A stretch of DNA of 64,000 nucleotides from Silvibacterium dinghuense (GTDB taxonomy: Bacteria > Acidobacteriota > Terriglobia > Terriglobales > Acidobacteriaceae): assembly GCF_004123295.1 (NCBI RefSeq), contig NZ_SDMK01000001.1, positions 558,001 to 622,000 on the forward strand. Reading direction: 5' to 3'. The notes under the pieces were generated by a model, which did not search any database, was not told where the DNA came from, and saw nothing but the letters and a program-made list of their open reading frames with translations. Positions 25,901 through 34,647 of the stretch are shown here, in pieces; the stretch's first letter is position 1, and each line of letters begins with the position of its first letter. The translations under genes were made by a program, and so were the position numbers.

Positions 25901-26435
25901 ACCCCTCGCGGCTCGCACTGCGGACTCCTGGCTGCAGCGCCCGGTCGAAGAGGCCTCGCTGCTCGCCGAATTAAGGAGAGTGCTCAAAAACACGCAGAAC
26001 AGTACCTCCGTTCTTCTGGTGGAAGATGATGAAGACCTGGCGAAGGTGATGACGACCACCCTCGAGCGCGCCGGTTTCTCTATCCGGCATGCAGCCACGG
26101 TAGGCCGAGCCATCGCGCTCTGCGAACAGAGTGCACCGGACCTCATCATTCTCGACCTGGCGCTGCCTGATGGCCACGGCCTGGAGTTGGTGCGCTGGCT
26201 CCGTCTCCATCCCCTGATGCGCCGGCTGCCGCTGGTGGTATATTCTGCGCGAGAAGTACCCGCTGAAGAGCAGACAGAACTGCGCCTGGGACAAACAGAG
26301 TTTCTCACCAAGGCGAAAGTGCAACCACAGGAAGTGGAAGAGCTGGTGGTCGCCATGCTTCACGACTCCGGCCGCGATGCCATGACCATGGAGCTTCCCT
26401 TCTCGAATGAGACCGCCGAAACGGCGGAACAATAA
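22965..26435 (+). CDS. Hybrid sensor histidine kinase (PAS-PAS-GAF-PAS-HK-pseudoREC-REC)
   Basis: An 1156-residue membrane sensor. Two membrane helices lie at about residues 10-30 and 44-65. PAS domains are at about 80-220 and 230-345, GAF at about 360-520 and a third PAS at about 530-645. The HisKA domain has phosphoacceptor His660 in TVSHELRTPL; the HATPase has LLSNAIKFS, DEGRGI and GGTGLGLAI. Two receiver-like domains follow. The first (about 885-1000) has Gly942 where the phospho-Asp is expected (AILLGLS) and looks degenerate. The second (about 1010-1140) keeps an acidic pocket (VEDDED) and Asp1064 (IILDLALPDG). It probably senses a cytoplasmic redox, light or small-molecule signal through PAS/GAF. 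It is followed 18 bases later by a lone receiver and then an HPt protein, forming a phosphorelay. Confidence 0.93.
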   Translation: MAEFRVSRLHIPLFAAALLLSVGGALLLFSADISQLLRGPVLPRLLILWSVAQILFVAAALASFRAARHQRESEGQLQQISQLQQSILDSAGPMIMATDLDGMILIFNPAAERMLGYTESEVCLRLNIEELFLDGELERVGRRIASRPQLPALQRGASAALPESLMARFIHYVSGSPASRVRGIEMQYRRKDGSTFPAMVYLGAVRSATAQVTGLVCVSMDLSSTKRAEQALRESEDRYRDLFDNSQEMIATLSPRGRYLYVNPAWQALFGINSEGFQSFISFESPFPVVAQAEAAALFRRALKGENVEGELLKLLDTEGRPVEAAASLSCRYSEGRPVAVRCIFRDVTQQNLRERRLRMQLQINQMIGESTTAEEAFPKVLGALCASLSCDLANLWVVDESSDLIRFQFGWSTPGHIYDEFQRETRFRVFSRGQGLPGIVWNAGAPRWIEELRDERAFERRFAARIEGLQTGWAVPVRAVNQVIAVVEFFSRQRQREDAETMASVETVCASLGQFMARFSQERRVQELNRQKEFILNSVADGIFGINSENGVDFVNPAAAEMLSADTEDLAGQPLHALLHQEGNCNQTCVLQRALHIHEASSGQDVFYRADGSNFPVEFALTPMIERGVVVGSVLSFRDISQRYALDRMKDEFISTVSHELRTPLTSIRGALGLLSHGLLNEVNDKAANLLRIAVSNSDRLVRLINDILDLERMQSGRAPLALRPCAVHELARQVADSMQPVADSAGVTLSVEAEPISIEADPDRLNQVLTNLLSNAIKFSSRNSRVRIVVGSASEGLALSVIDEGRGIPADKLESIFDRFHQVDASDSRQKGGTGLGLAICRTIVEQHGGRIWAEQNSGTGSTFRIVLPAALADSGPALMHPAPASSEAVTLLICEPDAEVRRTIAEPLRRHRYRIYEAENREQTMQLAHRFPLSAILLGLSHQPHNGFETMEALKSDAETATIPIVVLSLLSLTDKPLAARTADSWLQRPVEEASLLAELRRVLKNTQNSTSVLLVEDDEDLAKVMTTTLERAGFSIRHAATVGRAIALCEQSAPDLIILDLALPDGHGLELVRWLRLHPLMRRLPLVVYSAREVPAEEQTELRLGQTEFLTKAKVQPQEVEELVVAMLHDSGRDAMTMELPFSNETAETAEQ

Positions 26436-26453
26436 AAGATCAGAGCAACGACC

Positions 26454-26834
26454 ATGTCCAGGCGCATTCTCATCATCGATGACGACGACGATATCCGCGA
26501 GGTAGCCGGCCTCACGCTCGAGATGATCGGAGGCTGGACCGTGCTGACGGCCAACTCGGGAAGCAATGGCATTGAGCGCGCCCGCCAGGAAAAACCGGAT
26601 GCCATCCTGCTCGACGTGATGATGCCCGGCATGGATGGACCGACAACATTCCAGGAGATGCAGAAGATTCCCGAGATCGCGCAGATCCCGGTTATTCTGC
26701 TCACCGCGAAGGTCCAGGGAGCGGATCAGAAGCGTTTCGCTTCGCTCGGCGTCGCGGCCATCCTGCTCAAGCCTTTCGATCCGATGACGCTCGTCCAGCA
26801 GATATCCGACGCGCTTGGGTGGAGCGCGGAATGA
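26454..26834 (+). CDS. Single-domain response regulator
   Basis: A 126-residue CheY-like receiver with no output domain. The acidic pocket is at Asp9-Asp13 (IIDDDDD), phospho-Asp54 is in AILLDVMMPG, the conserved Thr is in VILLTAK (about residue 84) and the Lys in LLKPFDP (about 106). It lies between the hybrid kinase and an HPt protein, so it most likely carries phosphate within that relay. The missing output suggests that signalling ends in protein-protein contact or passes to an HPt/regulator elsewhere. Confidence 0.92.
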   Translation: MSRRILIIDDDDDIREVAGLTLEMIGGWTVLTANSGSNGIERARQEKPDAILLDVMMPGMDGPTTFQEMQKIPEIAQIPVILLTAKVQGADQKRFASLGVAAILLKPFDPMTLVQQISDALGWSAE

Positions 26835-26850
26835 ACACCGTGAGTCCGCG

Positions 26851-27192
26851 ATGACGGACCCGACAGCGCAAGAAAAAATAGCACAGGCGCTGCGAGGGAT
26901 CTGGATCAGCAGCCGCGCGACGCTCGAAGAGCGCATCTCCGTGCTGACGCAGGCCGGGCAGGCACTCGCCGCCGGCACTTTGGATGATTCCCTGCGCCAG
27001 CAGGCGGAATCCGCCGCGCACAAACTGGCCGGAGTGCTGGGCACTTTTGGCATGCCGCGCGGCAGCGCACTGGCATCGCAACTCGAGCAGGCTCTCGGCA
27101 ACGAGAAGTCGAACGATAGGCACGCCGAAGTACAGCAGTGGCTCGTTGAATTGCGCGAAGAGATGGCCGCGCAGGACCGGCGCTGCGCCTGA
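26851..27192 (+). CDS. HPt (histidine phosphotransfer) protein
   Basis: A 113-residue all-helical protein with the HPt motif AAHKLAGVLGTFGM, phosphoacceptor His57, flanked by amphipathic helices. The ATG at 26851 is preferred because it lies just after the receiver stop; an upstream TTG frame from 26815 overlaps it and adds an unlikely N-terminus. Together with the two preceding genes it completes a His-Asp-His relay. No DNA-binding regulator is adjacent, so the final target is unknown. Confidence 0.82.
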   Translation: MTDPTAQEKIAQALRGIWISSRATLEERISVLTQAGQALAAGTLDDSLRQQAESAAHKLAGVLGTFGMPRGSALASQLEQALGNEKSNDRHAEVQQWLVELREEMAAQDRRCA

Positions 27193-27228
27193 CCTTCTCC
27201 GAACGATGACACACAACCCTGTACACTG

Positions 27229-27412
27229 GTTTTGAGCAGGTCAGGGCTCTTTGCGAGCTCTGCGAAATGGGAAGCCGGTGTGAATCCGGCACTGTCCCGC
27301 AGCGGTATGGGGAACGAAACGTGGCACGGCGAAGAGCCAACGCACTGTCCTTTCACGGATGGGAAGCGGCCATGGAGTAGGCGGCCCTCAAGTCCGAACA
27401 CCAGCCTGCCGC
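27229..27412 (+). ncRNA. Cobalamin (B12) riboswitch upstream of metE
   Basis: The leader carries the conserved cobalamin core at 27274-27292 (gccggtgtgaatccggcac) directly followed by actgtcccgc (27291-27300), and the B12 box at 27391-27410 (ending accagcctgcc). Distances between them fit the class. Binding of adenosylcobalamin would switch off the downstream B12-independent methionine synthase when B12 is available. Between the box and the ATG at 27565 lie short cctgcg/cgcagg hairpins (about 27510-27530) and the ribosome site AGGAGAG, the likely expression platform. Boundaries are approximate. Confidence 0.93.
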
Positions 27413-27564
27413 CACCACCACGGAGGCGCTGGTAGCTGACCGTGGGTGCGCTTGAGGTTTGCCGTTCTCGTGGACTGGACCGGCCGCCACTGCTCATGCC
27501 TGCGTCTTCGCGCAGGTAAAGCCTGCGCACGGGTGGTTCTTTCGCAACAGGAGAGAACCGACAC

Positions 27565-29850
27565 ATGCATTCTGCGACACCCTTATCTTCCGTTTCCGTC
27601 ACCACCGCGAATCTGGGCTTTCCACGCATCGGCCGCCATCGCGAACTCAAGGCCGCACTGGAAAAATTCTGGACCGGCGCCATCGATGCAGAGCAGCTTC
27701 TCCAGACCGCAGGCTCACTGCGCCACGAGCACTGGCGCGTGCAACGCAAAGCCGGCATCGACGTCATTCCGACAAACGACTTCTCGCTTTACGACCAGGT
27801 ACTTGATGCGCTGGTCCTGATTGGAGCAACGCCCGAGCGCTTCGGCAGCGGCGAAGTCACGCTCGAGCGCTATTTCGCGACGGCCCGCAACAGCTCCACG
27901 CAACCCGTGATGGAGATGACCAAGTGGTTTGACACGAACTATCACTACCTCGTACCCGAGTGGTCCGAAGGTCTCGCGTTTACGCCGAACACACGGCGGC
28001 TGCTCGCCGAAATAGCCGAAGCCCGCGCGCTGGGCATCGATCCCCGGCCCGTGCTGCTCGGCCCTGTCACGCTGCTTGCTCTCGGCAAGGGCGTCAACGG
28101 CTTCGATCCGCTGCAGCTGGTCGATCGCATCACCACTGTGTATCTCTCCATCCTCGATACACTCGCGGCCAACAATGTTTCCTGGGTCCAGATCGATGAG
28201 CCGCTGCTGATCACCGATCTCACTCCCACACTTGCCGAGGCTTATCGCAGCATCTACGCACGGTTGAGCAAGAGCCCGGTACGCCTGATGCTCACCACCT
28301 ACTTCGGTGCGCTGGGCGATAATCTCCCCCTGGCCGTCAGCCTCGGCACCGCGGGGCTGCACATCGATCTGGTACGCGCACCCGAACAACTCCAGACGGT
28401 GCTCAACGCGCTGCATCCGGAACAGACACTCAGTCTCGGCTGCATCGACGGCCGCAACATCTGGCTCACCGATCTTTCGGCTGCTCGTTTGCAGATCGAT
28501 GAGGCCGTCCGCGTCCTCGGCAAGGAGCGGGTCATCGCGGCACCGTCCTGCTCGCTGCTGCATGTGCCGCATGATCTGCGCGAGGAGACGGCTCTGCCGC
28601 CGCGCCTACTTCGCTGGCTGCGCTTTGCCGAGGAGAAGCTCCGCGACCTCTCCGCGCTGGCTCGCAACGAAACTTCGGTCCTCACGCAGAATCAAGCCGA
28701 TCTTGCCGACCGCAAAGAAGCCGAGAGCACGACCAACGCCACGGTCCGCACTGCGCTCGCATCGCTTGGCGAGGCAGACTTCACGCGCCGTTCACCGTAT
28801 CCTGCGCGAGCCGGAGCCCAGCGCAAACAACTGGGTCTGCCGCTCGTGCCCACCACGACCATCGGCTCCTTCCCGCAATCGGCCGAAGTGAGAAAGCATC
28901 GCGCCGCGTGGCGAAAGGGTATCGAGAGCACAGGTCAGTATGAGTCCTTCCTGCGCGAAGCCATTGCGGACTGCATTCGCGAGCAGGAGCGCATTGGTCT
29001 CGATGTGCTGGTACACGGCGAGTTCGAGCGCAATGACATGGTCGAGCACTTTGCCGAGTTCCTCGAAGGCTTCGCCTTCACCCGCAACGGCTGGGTGCAG
29101 AGCTACGGCTCGCGCTGCGTCAAACCGCCGGTGATCTACGGCGATGTCTCGCGCCCGCAACCCATGACAGTACGCTGGACCGAGTATGCGCGCTCACTCA
29201 CCGAACGACCGATCAAGGGCATGCTCACCGGCCCCATCACCATCCTGCAGTGGTCGTTTGTCCGTGATGACATTCCCCGCAGCCAGACCACCTGGCAGAT
29301 TGCGCTTGCCCTGCGCGAGGAGATTCTCGATCTCGAACGCGCCGGCATCCGCATCATCCAGGTGGACGAGCCTGCGCTGCGCGAGGGCCTGCCGCTGCGT
29401 CACGCCGACTGGGCAACGTATCTTGACTGGGCAGTGAAGGCCTTCCGCCTGGCCACCAGCGCGGTCGAAGACGCAACGCAGATCCATACGCACATGTGCT
29501 ACTGCGAGTTCGAGGACATCCTACCCTCGATCGCCGCGCTCGATGCGGATGTGATCTCAATGGAAGCGGCGCGGTCGAAGATGGAGCTGCTGCAGGCCTT
29601 CCGCGAGCAGAGGTATCCGAACGAAATCGGCCCCGGCGTCTATGACATTCACTCCCCACGCGTGCCTTCGCGCGACGAGATGCGCTCGCTGCTCGAAAAG
29701 GCACTCGAGGTCATCGAGCCGGAAAAACTGTGGAGCAATCCTGACTGCGGCCTCAAAACCCGCGGCTGGAAAGAAGTATCGGCTGCACTCGAAGCGATGT
29801 GCGCAGCGACCAGAGACGTGCGCAAGCATCTCGCCGCAACGACAGACTGA
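27565..29850 (+). CDS. metE: Cobalamin-independent methionine synthase
   Basis: A 761-residue enzyme that transfers the methyl group of 5-methyltetrahydrofolate (polyglutamate form) to homocysteine, giving methionine. The N-terminal half contains NLGFPRIGRHRELKAALE. The C-terminal barrel has the zinc site His643, Cys645 (HTHMCYC), Glu667 (SMEAARS) and Cys728 (NPDCGLKTRGW), offset by only two residues from the E. coli ligands His641, Cys643, Glu665 and Cys726. Length is normal and I see no disruption. The ATG at 27565 follows GGAGAGAACC. Control is by the B12 riboswitch in its leader. Confidence 0.97.
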   Translation: MHSATPLSSVSVTTANLGFPRIGRHRELKAALEKFWTGAIDAEQLLQTAGSLRHEHWRVQRKAGIDVIPTNDFSLYDQVLDALVLIGATPERFGSGEVTLERYFATARNSSTQPVMEMTKWFDTNYHYLVPEWSEGLAFTPNTRRLLAEIAEARALGIDPRPVLLGPVTLLALGKGVNGFDPLQLVDRITTVYLSILDTLAANNVSWVQIDEPLLITDLTPTLAEAYRSIYARLSKSPVRLMLTTYFGALGDNLPLAVSLGTAGLHIDLVRAPEQLQTVLNALHPEQTLSLGCIDGRNIWLTDLSAARLQIDEAVRVLGKERVIAAPSCSLLHVPHDLREETALPPRLLRWLRFAEEKLRDLSALARNETSVLTQNQADLADRKEAESTTNATVRTALASLGEADFTRRSPYPARAGAQRKQLGLPLVPTTTIGSFPQSAEVRKHRAAWRKGIESTGQYESFLREAIADCIREQERIGLDVLVHGEFERNDMVEHFAEFLEGFAFTRNGWVQSYGSRCVKPPVIYGDVSRPQPMTVRWTEYARSLTERPIKGMLTGPITILQWSFVRDDIPRSQTTWQIALALREEILDLERAGIRIIQVDEPALREGLPLRHADWATYLDWAVKAFRLATSAVEDATQIHTHMCYCEFEDILPSIAALDADVISMEAARSKMELLQAFREQRYPNEIGPGVYDIHSPRVPSRDEMRSLLEKALEVIEPEKLWSNPDCGLKTRGWKEVSAALEAMCAATRDVRKHLAATTD

Positions 29851-29854
29851 AAAC

Positions 29855-29890
29855 CATGGCGCGAAGGAGAACGTCTTCCTTCGCGCCATG
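29855..29890 (+). terminator. Terminator hairpin after metE
   Basis: Arms 29855-29868 and 29877-29890 pair over 14 bases, starting five bases after the metE stop. The T-tract is short (TTCT), so it may be a weak or Rho-assisted terminator. Confidence 0.65.
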
Positions 29891-29942
29891 TTCTCATGCC
29901 GTTTCTCTCTTCCTTTTGATACGTCCTCGCCAGCTTAGGCCC

Positions 29943-29948
29943 TATACT
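29943..29948 (+). promoter_or_regulatory. -10 element (TATACT) for a leaderless micro-ORF
   Basis: TATACT is a near-consensus -10. The ATG at 29955 lies seven bases after it, so the expected transcription start coincides with the start codon. TTGATA at 29916-29921 could be the -35, but the spacer (21 bases) is long. Confidence 0.5.
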
Positions 29949-29954
29949 GAATGC

Positions 29955-30008
29955 ATGGTTTCCGCGCCAACGCATCGCTGTTGTTGTCGTCCTTCAGCCT
30001 GTCGCTGA
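29955..30008 (+). CDS. Cysteine-rich leader peptide (17 aa), putative attenuator
   Basis: A 17-residue micro-ORF encoding MVSAPTHRCCCRPSACR: three consecutive Cys codons (29979-29987) plus a fourth near the end. Start and stop are clean and it appears leaderless (see the -10 element). Polycysteine leader peptides are known in actinobacteria, where leaderless Cys-Cys-Cys micro-ORFs sense cysteinyl-tRNA supply and attenuate sulfur-metabolism operons. Here the downstream gene, 175 bases away, is a TlpA-like thioredoxin protein. The segment tcagcctg at its 3' end (29994-30001) competes with 30107-30113 for pairing to 30130-30137, as an attenuator would. The peptide and its role are inference. Confidence 0.6.
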   Translation: MVSAPTHRCCCRPSACR

Positions 30009-30183
30009 TCGACTGACCCGGCGTCGTTCTCTTCGCGCACCCTTTTCCTCTTTATTTCCGGAGCTTCCGGGCTTTTCGTACGCGGGCCGCTTCTTTCCCC
30101 AGGCCGCAGCCTGTCTCAGGATTGTTCTTCAGGCTGATCCGCACGCGAAATGCCGGCGTTCCATCTCAGAAAGGATTTCCATC
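30009..30183 (+). promoter_or_regulatory. Leader with mutually exclusive pairings and SD of the TlpA-like gene
   Basis: The segment cagcctg (30107-30113) can pair with caggctg (30130-30136). The same segment (30130-30137) can instead pair with 29994-30001 inside the micro-ORF. A short ccgga/tccgg stem-loop followed by GCTTTT lies near 30057-30076 and might act as a weak terminator. AAGGA (30171-30175) is correctly spaced from the GTG at 30184. Confidence 0.4.
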
Positions 30184-31404
<1,221 letters not shown>

Positions 31405-31407
<3 letters not shown>

Positions 31408-31449
31408 GGAAAACGCGCCGGAGAGCACCCGCTCCCGGCGCGTTCCTCA
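31405..31449 (+). terminator. Hairpin terminator overlapping the TlpA-like stop codon
   Basis: A 10-bp GC stem (31412-31421 with 31435-31444), extended by about five more pairs across a 2-base bulge. No T-tract follows. A second, 9-bp perfect hairpin (31449-31457 with 31467-31475) comes immediately after. Confidence 0.5.
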
Positions 31450-31587
31450 TTCCGGATTCCATCCTGATCCGGAATGAATCCGGACCAGGGCCTCCCGCCG
31501 CCCAACCAATACTTGCATTGCAACCCGGGCGCCAATAGCCTGAAGGCATCTGTCTTTCCGGAAAGGCTTTTACCACACCCGCAACCG

Positions 31588-33387
31588 ATGCTCACCCTGT
31601 ATCAAAGGCTGCTCCTGGGATGCCTGCTGCTCGTCGCCCTTGTTACTGGCGTGAGCATGCTTGTGCGTGCCTCTTTTGTGACCATCGCCTCGCTGGACGC
31701 GGATGTTCACACCGCCGACCGGGCTCTGGCAGCCTTCTCTTCGGTTCGCGCTGCCCTGGCCCGTGAGGAGCTCTCTGCTGCACGCGCGGAGACTGATCCC
31801 GCACCGCAGCGCTACCAGGACCTGATCGCACAGATTCATAACACCGAGCAGGTCTTCACTGCCGCCATCCCCACCGTCGCCGCCTTCGATCCGCATGTCC
31901 CCCTCGAACGCCTCCACGCCGAGCACACGAATCTCACACACCGGGATCATGAAGGTATCCGCCACATCGCGCCGGAGCTCGAAAAACTCAGTGGCGAGGT
32001 TTTCATCGCTTTCGACGCCCTCCGCTCGCATCACGACGCCTTCGTCGGCGGTCTCGAGCATCGCCAGGATATGCTCCGCGCGCGGCTTATCAGCGCCTGC
32101 GGCGCCAGCATTGCCACCGCCCTGCTCATTACGGCCACCATGGTTGTGTTCATCATCACACCCATCCGGAAGACAGCAAAGGCCGCACGCCGCATCGGAC
32201 AGGGCGACCTGCAGCACCGTATTGAATGGCGCCAGAAGGATGACCTGGGCATTATCGCCACCGAACTCAACAAATTCGCCGTGCGCCTCCGCGACCTGCG
32301 CGAAACCGAGTCCGGACGCCTGCAGATGGAACATCAGCTCTCCGATGCCGTCGTCCAGTCCATCTTCGAGCCGGTTATCGTCACTGACGCCAAAGGCCAT
32401 GTTCTGAAGCTCAACCAGGCCTCCATGGAGCTGCTGGAGGGCGCACCCTCGGACCGCATGCTGCTGACGAACACTCCCGGCGGCGAAAAAATCCTTTCCG
32501 CCGTCCGCCGGGCTGTCACCATGCAGCGCGCTTCCACCACCGAAGGCGAAGCCGCCGTGCTACCCCTGCGCATTGGCCGCGCCCAGCGCAGCTATCGCCT
32601 GCGCACCACGCCCATGCGCGACAGCGAAGGCCGTCTGCTCGGCGCCGTTACGGTTCTCGAAGATATCACCGAGATGCAGGAGGTCGACCGCTTCAAGACG
32701 CGCTTCCTCACCGTCGCCTCGCAGAAGCTCCGCGACCCGCTGCACCGTCTCCGCATGTCGCTCTATGCTCTGGCCCAGGGATATGCCGGAGAGCTCCGCC
32801 CACTGCAGCGCGATCTCATCACCAGCGCTCAGGATGAATCCGAACAGCTCGAAGACCTGATGGCCGATCTGATCGAAGTCGGCGAGCTCGAAACCGGACG
32901 CCGCCAGATGAAGCTCGACCGCCTGCGCCCGGTTGACATCCTGCAGGAATCGGCAGCCCGGCATCGCGCCGAGGCGCGCCAGAAGAAAATCGACCTCGAA
33001 GTGCAGGCTTTTGCCGACCTTGCTTACGTCGAAGCCGATCGCCGCGCCATGCGTTCTATCCTCGATAACCTCGTCCTCAATGCGCTGCGCTATACCTCCG
33101 AAGGCGGCGTCATCCAGCTCTCGGCCACGGAGATCAAGGACGGCGTGCAGTTCTTTGTCCGTGACAGCGGCCGCGGTATCGAGGCTGAGCGCCTGCCTAC
33201 CATCTTCGGCCGTTTCTCCCAGGACTCCTCCGGTACCGGCCTTGGCCTCGCGCTGGTTCGCCGGCTCGTCGAATCCATGAGCGGCCAGGTCTCGGTGGAG
33301 AGCAAGCTCGGCCATGGCACGACCTTCAGCTTTACGCTGCCCACGGCAAACCAACTCGCCAGCCGTCACACGGTGGAGGTGGGATGA
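31588..33387 (+). CDS. Membrane sensor kinase-like protein (HAMP-PAS-HisKA-HATPase) lacking the H-box His
   Basis: A 599-residue protein. Membrane helix 1 is at about 5-28, a periplasmic helical sensor region at about 30-165, helix 2 at about 172-195 (ASIATALLITATMVVFI), HAMP follows, then a PAS at about 255-365. The HisKA dimerisation helix reads TVASQKLRDPLHRL: Gln379 replaces the normal phosphoacceptor His, by a cag codon. The HATPase domain is intact (ILDNLVLNALRYT, DSGRGI, GTGLGLAL). It may therefore use the His six residues on, act through a partner, or be a pseudokinase. I chose the ATG at 31588, directly before the first helix; a longer frame from 31474 adds 38 unlikely residues. Its stop overlaps the KdpD-module gene by four bases. 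Confidence 0.83.
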   Translation: MLTLYQRLLLGCLLLVALVTGVSMLVRASFVTIASLDADVHTADRALAAFSSVRAALAREELSAARAETDPAPQRYQDLIAQIHNTEQVFTAAIPTVAAFDPHVPLERLHAEHTNLTHRDHEGIRHIAPELEKLSGEVFIAFDALRSHHDAFVGGLEHRQDMLRARLISACGASIATALLITATMVVFIITPIRKTAKAARRIGQGDLQHRIEWRQKDDLGIIATELNKFAVRLRDLRETESGRLQMEHQLSDAVVQSIFEPVIVTDAKGHVLKLNQASMELLEGAPSDRMLLTNTPGGEKILSAVRRAVTMQRASTTEGEAAVLPLRIGRAQRSYRLRTTPMRDSEGRLLGAVTVLEDITEMQEVDRFKTRFLTVASQKLRDPLHRLRMSLYALAQGYAGELRPLQRDLITSAQDESEQLEDLMADLIEVGELETGRRQMKLDRLRPVDILQESAARHRAEARQKKIDLEVQAFADLAYVEADRRAMRSILDNLVLNALRYTSEGGVIQLSATEIKDGVQFFVRDSGRGIEAERLPTIFGRFSQDSSGTGLGLALVRRLVESMSGQVSVESKLGHGTTFSFTLPTANQLASRHTVEVG

Positions 33388-34574
33388 TCGAGCCCCAGCC
33401 TGTTAACCCGCTCCCTGAAGATCCGGCTCAGCACGAAGTCCTCGCCAGCGCACCCGATCTCCGTCCTCCGGCTGAAGCTGTACCCGAACCAGCGAAACTC
33501 CGCGTCTATCTTGGAGCCGCACCCGGCGTCGGCAAGACCTACCGCATGCTCGAGCATGCGCATCAGCTGCATAAAAGCGGCGTCGATGTCGTCATCGGTG
33601 TCGTGGAGACGCATGGCCGCGCCGAAACAGCCGCGCTGCTCGACGGGCTCGAGATCATTCCTCAGAAGGATATCCAGTATCGCGCCGTCACCCTGCGCGA
33701 GATGGATCTCGACGGAATCCTCGCCCGCAAGCCGCAGTTCTGCGTCGTCGACGAGCTGGCCCACTCGAACGTCCCCGGCTCACGCCATCGCAAGCGCTAC
33801 GAAGATGTCCTGGAATTGCTCGATGCAGGCATCAACGTGATGACCGCGGTCAACATTCAGCATCTCGAAACACTGAATGACGCCGTCTCCCGCTCCGCCA
33901 GCACACAAATTCGCGAAACCGTTCCGGACAGCTTCCTCAAGCGCGCCGATGAGGTCGTCAACGTAGACATCACCGTCGACGAGCTTCGCTCCCGCCTGCG
34001 TGACGGAAAGATCTATGCCCCGGAAAAGGTCGAGCAGGCGCTTGCCAATTTCTTCCGCAAGGGCAATCTCAACATGCTCCGCGAGCTCGCCCTGCGCACC
34101 ACCGCCGAGCAGGTGAGCTCCGCCGCAGCTGAATACCGCCGCACCCAGGGACTCGAACAGGCGCCCATCCCCGAGAAGGTGATGGTCTGCCTCACCTCGC
34201 GTCCCGGCGCCGAGCGGCTGCTTCGCGTCGGAGCCCGCATCGCCGGTCGCCTCGCCACCAACTGGTACGCGGTTTACGTCGACACACCGAGTAAGGATCT
34301 CCGCAACAAGAACCCCGAGGGCTTTGCCCGCCTCGAAGAGGCGGAGCGCATGGCTCGCGAGCTTGGCGCGCATGTCGTCAACCTCAAAGGCAAGAGCGTG
34401 GCCGATACCCTCATCGACTTCGCCCGCCAGGAAAACATCTCGCACGTCGTCTTCGGCCAGTCCGCACGTTCCCGCTTCGAGATCCTCTTCCGCGGCTCGG
34501 TCCTCAATCGCTTCCTTGCCGAAATGCGCGAAACGACCGTGCAGGTCGTTCCTTTCCAGCGGGTAAAAAAGTAA
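33384..34574 (+). CDS. Free-standing KdpD sensor module (KdpD N-terminal ATPase plus USP domain)
   Basis: A 396-residue cytoplasmic protein made only of the KdpD N-terminal parts. The KdpD domain at about 38-250 has Walker A GAAPGVGKT (44-52), Walker B FCVVDELAHSN and family stretches RHRKRYEDVLELLDAGINV and VNIQHLETLNDAV. A universal-stress-protein-like domain follows (about 260-390, ending SHVVFGQSARSRFEILFRGS). In KdpD proper these modules precede four membrane helices and the kinase and respond to K+ and to c-di-AMP. Here the kinase is a separate overlapping gene (ATGA overlap at 33384-33387), so the two probably form a split sensor. No kdpFABC or kdpE lies in the window. Confidence 0.9.
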   Translation: MIEPQPVNPLPEDPAQHEVLASAPDLRPPAEAVPEPAKLRVYLGAAPGVGKTYRMLEHAHQLHKSGVDVVIGVVETHGRAETAALLDGLEIIPQKDIQYRAVTLREMDLDGILARKPQFCVVDELAHSNVPGSRHRKRYEDVLELLDAGINVMTAVNIQHLETLNDAVSRSASTQIRETVPDSFLKRADEVVNVDITVDELRSRLRDGKIYAPEKVEQALANFFRKGNLNMLRELALRTTAEQVSSAAAEYRRTQGLEQAPIPEKVMVCLTSRPGAERLLRVGARIAGRLATNWYAVYVDTPSKDLRNKNPEGFARLEEAERMARELGAHVVNLKGKSVADTLIDFARQENISHVVFGQSARSRFEILFRGSVLNRFLAEMRETTVQVVPFQRVKK

Positions 34575-34647
34575 GTGTGACGGTGACAGATCGCCTGACT
34601 CCGTGGCATGAGCAGCAAACCTATCCCAATCGCCGGAAGTTCTCTTC

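Noticed and set aside
25971-27767. 598-codon minus-strand frame opposite the relay genes, riboswitch and metE
   Set aside because: It spans several real plus-strand features, including the riboswitch, and is Ser/Arg/Cys-rich without any domain.
29951-30016. Alternative 21-residue frame from the ATG at 29951 (MHGFRANASLLLSSFSLSLID)
   Set aside because: It is four bases from the preferred start and would need the transcript to start closer to the -10. The Ser/Leu content gives no regulatory logic. The Cys-run frame is better placed, but only start mapping can settle it.
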